Positions 63,390 through 64,000 of a DNA stretch of 64,000 nt are shown here, piece after piece. The translations under genes were made by a program, and so were the position numbers. Source of the stretch: Salinivenus iranica (GTDB lineage Bacteria > Bacteroidota > Rhodothermia > Rhodothermales > Salinibacteraceae); assembly GCA_002894665.1 (NCBI GenBank), contig NCRB01000006.1, forward strand, positions 1-64,000. The letters are read 5' to 3'. A model generated the notes under the pieces. That model had not been told where the DNA came from and ran no database searches. It was given only the letters and a program-made list of their open reading frames with translations. Numbering within the stretch: the stretch's first letter is position 1; each line of letters opens with the position of its first letter.

Positions 63390-63914
63390 CTACGGGGCGA
63401 GGGGCGAGCAGACGTACGAGGATTCGCGGAGGAGGGGGCGACACCGCTCGCCGGTGGAGACGTCGCGGCCACGGGCATGCTGGCGCTGGGCGACCAGGGT
63501 GCCGCGGGCCCGGCGGGCCGATCGGGAGGATGGGGAAACGGAACGTCCACTCCGGATGTCCCAGGTCGCCCATTCGACCGTGGCCCGAAACCGGTTGTCC
63601 TCTAGGCGGCCCGACACCACAACCTGATCCAGCCGGAGCTCCATGCGGCCCTCCCGAACCCTCACGCGGGCCCGCTGGGGGCCCCGACGCGTATCGCGAA
63701 GCATGGCATACAGGCGGTCGCCGTCGCGTTTGATTTCAATCGTGCCGCGGTCCAGAAGGGGCGACCCCGTGACCTGGTACTGCCAGGTCCCGAGGGCCTG
63801 AGCCTGTACGGCCCGTCGGTCTTCCGGGGGGCGGGACGAGGTGCACGCCGAAAGCACCAAGAGGCCCCCAAGGACGAGCGTCCCGGTCCACAGGAGAGAG
63901 AAGAGACGGGGCAC
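63390..63914 (-). CDS. Lipoprotein of unknown function
   Basis: A 174-residue protein. Reading from GTG 63914 gives a compact lipoprotein signal, RLFSLLWTGTLVLGGLLVLSAC, with lipidated Cys at about 24; ATG 63974 in the same frame is an alternative that would put 20 extra residues before the signal. The mature part has a small beta-rich region (LGTWQYQVTGSPLLDRGTIEIKRDGDRLYAMLRD, then RMELRLDQVVVSGRLEDNRFRATVEW) resembling lipocalin-like or DUF-type small barrels, followed by a basic low-complexity tail. The family is not recognised. It lies upstream of glnS on the same strand, 105 bases away. Confidence 0.55.
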   Translation of the reverse strand: MPRLFSLLWTGTLVLGGLLVLSACTSSRPPEDRRAVQAQALGTWQYQVTGSPLLDRGTIEIKRDGDRLYAMLRDTRRGPQRARVRVREGRMELRLDQVVVSGRLEDNRFRATVEWATWDIRSGRSVSPSSRSARRARGTLVAQRQHARGRDVSTGERCRPLLRESSYVCSPLAP

Positions 63915-64000
63915 CGTGAGTTCGGGAGTCGATGAAGGGATGGGAATGATGGCCCCCCAACTTGCAGGGGACAAGAGGACTGCCTCAATGGCGGCGGACC

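Noticed and set aside
1-64000. CRISPR arrays and rRNA genes
   Set aside because: No regularly spaced direct repeats and no rRNA-like conserved segments were seen on either strand.

Overview
The window is high-GC, gene-dense chromosome from an aerobic, Gram-negative member of the Bacteroidota/Rhodothermota line, most likely Salinibacter or a close relative. The grounds are: strongly acidic proteins (Asp/Glu-rich, Lys-poor); numerous outer-membrane beta-barrels with Sec or lipoprotein signals; an Aquifex-type aconitase; and a glycerol-centred gene set expected of a halophile feeding on algal glycerol. The genus is inference; no rRNA is present. Apart from 40.1-50.1 kb it reads as an ordinary chromosomal backbone. 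No rRNA, CRISPR array, integrase, transposase or origin was seen; there is one tRNA gene, tRNA-Lys(CTT).

1-12 kb: gamma-carbonic anhydrase-like protein, an alpha/beta-hydrolase lipoprotein, a small membrane protein and a frameshifted membrane gene. A minus-strand envelope cluster follows (beta-barrel, degenerate family-2 glycosyltransferase, NodB-type deacetylase). Then purD, a beta-propeller lipoprotein-like protein and a very large outer-membrane barrel translationally coupled to it.

12-28 kb: murA diverges from a cysteine desulfurase / DUF2064 / fructose-bisphosphatase row. Next is a minus-strand glycerol operon glpK-glpD-membrane permease-porin with a terminator, divergent from an AraC-type regulator that is followed by gpsA, a second fructose-bisphosphatase and an unknown gene. 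Glycerol would cross the envelope through the porin and permease, be phosphorylated and oxidised to DHAP, and feed gluconeogenesis through FBPase. The glpK-araC intergenic region has two interleaved perfect inverted repeats, one pair being LacI/cre-like; a similar palindrome lies before the first fbp.

27-40 kb: crotonase, aconitase, a phytoene-synthase-like protein lacking its Asp motifs, purM, plsY and a second gpsA (phospholipid synthesis), an AlbA_2 protein, a topoisomerase IV-like parC-parE pair, and a PrcB-like lipoprotein.

40.1-50.1 kb: an accessory block beginning at tRNA-Lys. It holds a three-gene module of YhaO/SbcD-like nuclease, YhaN/SbcC-like membrane-spanning ATPase with an extra C-terminal domain, and RapA/SNF2-like helicase. 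A FitA-type antitoxin follows, then a truncated PIN toxin joined to an N-terminally deleted UvrD-like helicase. This is the best candidate for an undescribed defence or DNA-processing system.

50-64 kb: Xaa-Pro aminopeptidase, small membrane protein, tandem TerB-like protein, FxsA, renalase-like oxidoreductase, ferredoxin-NADP reductase, MoxR ATPase, a SurA-like chaperone with a probable remnant of a second parvulin gene, gltX, a GlnRS with a GatB/YqeY-type tail, and a lipoprotein.
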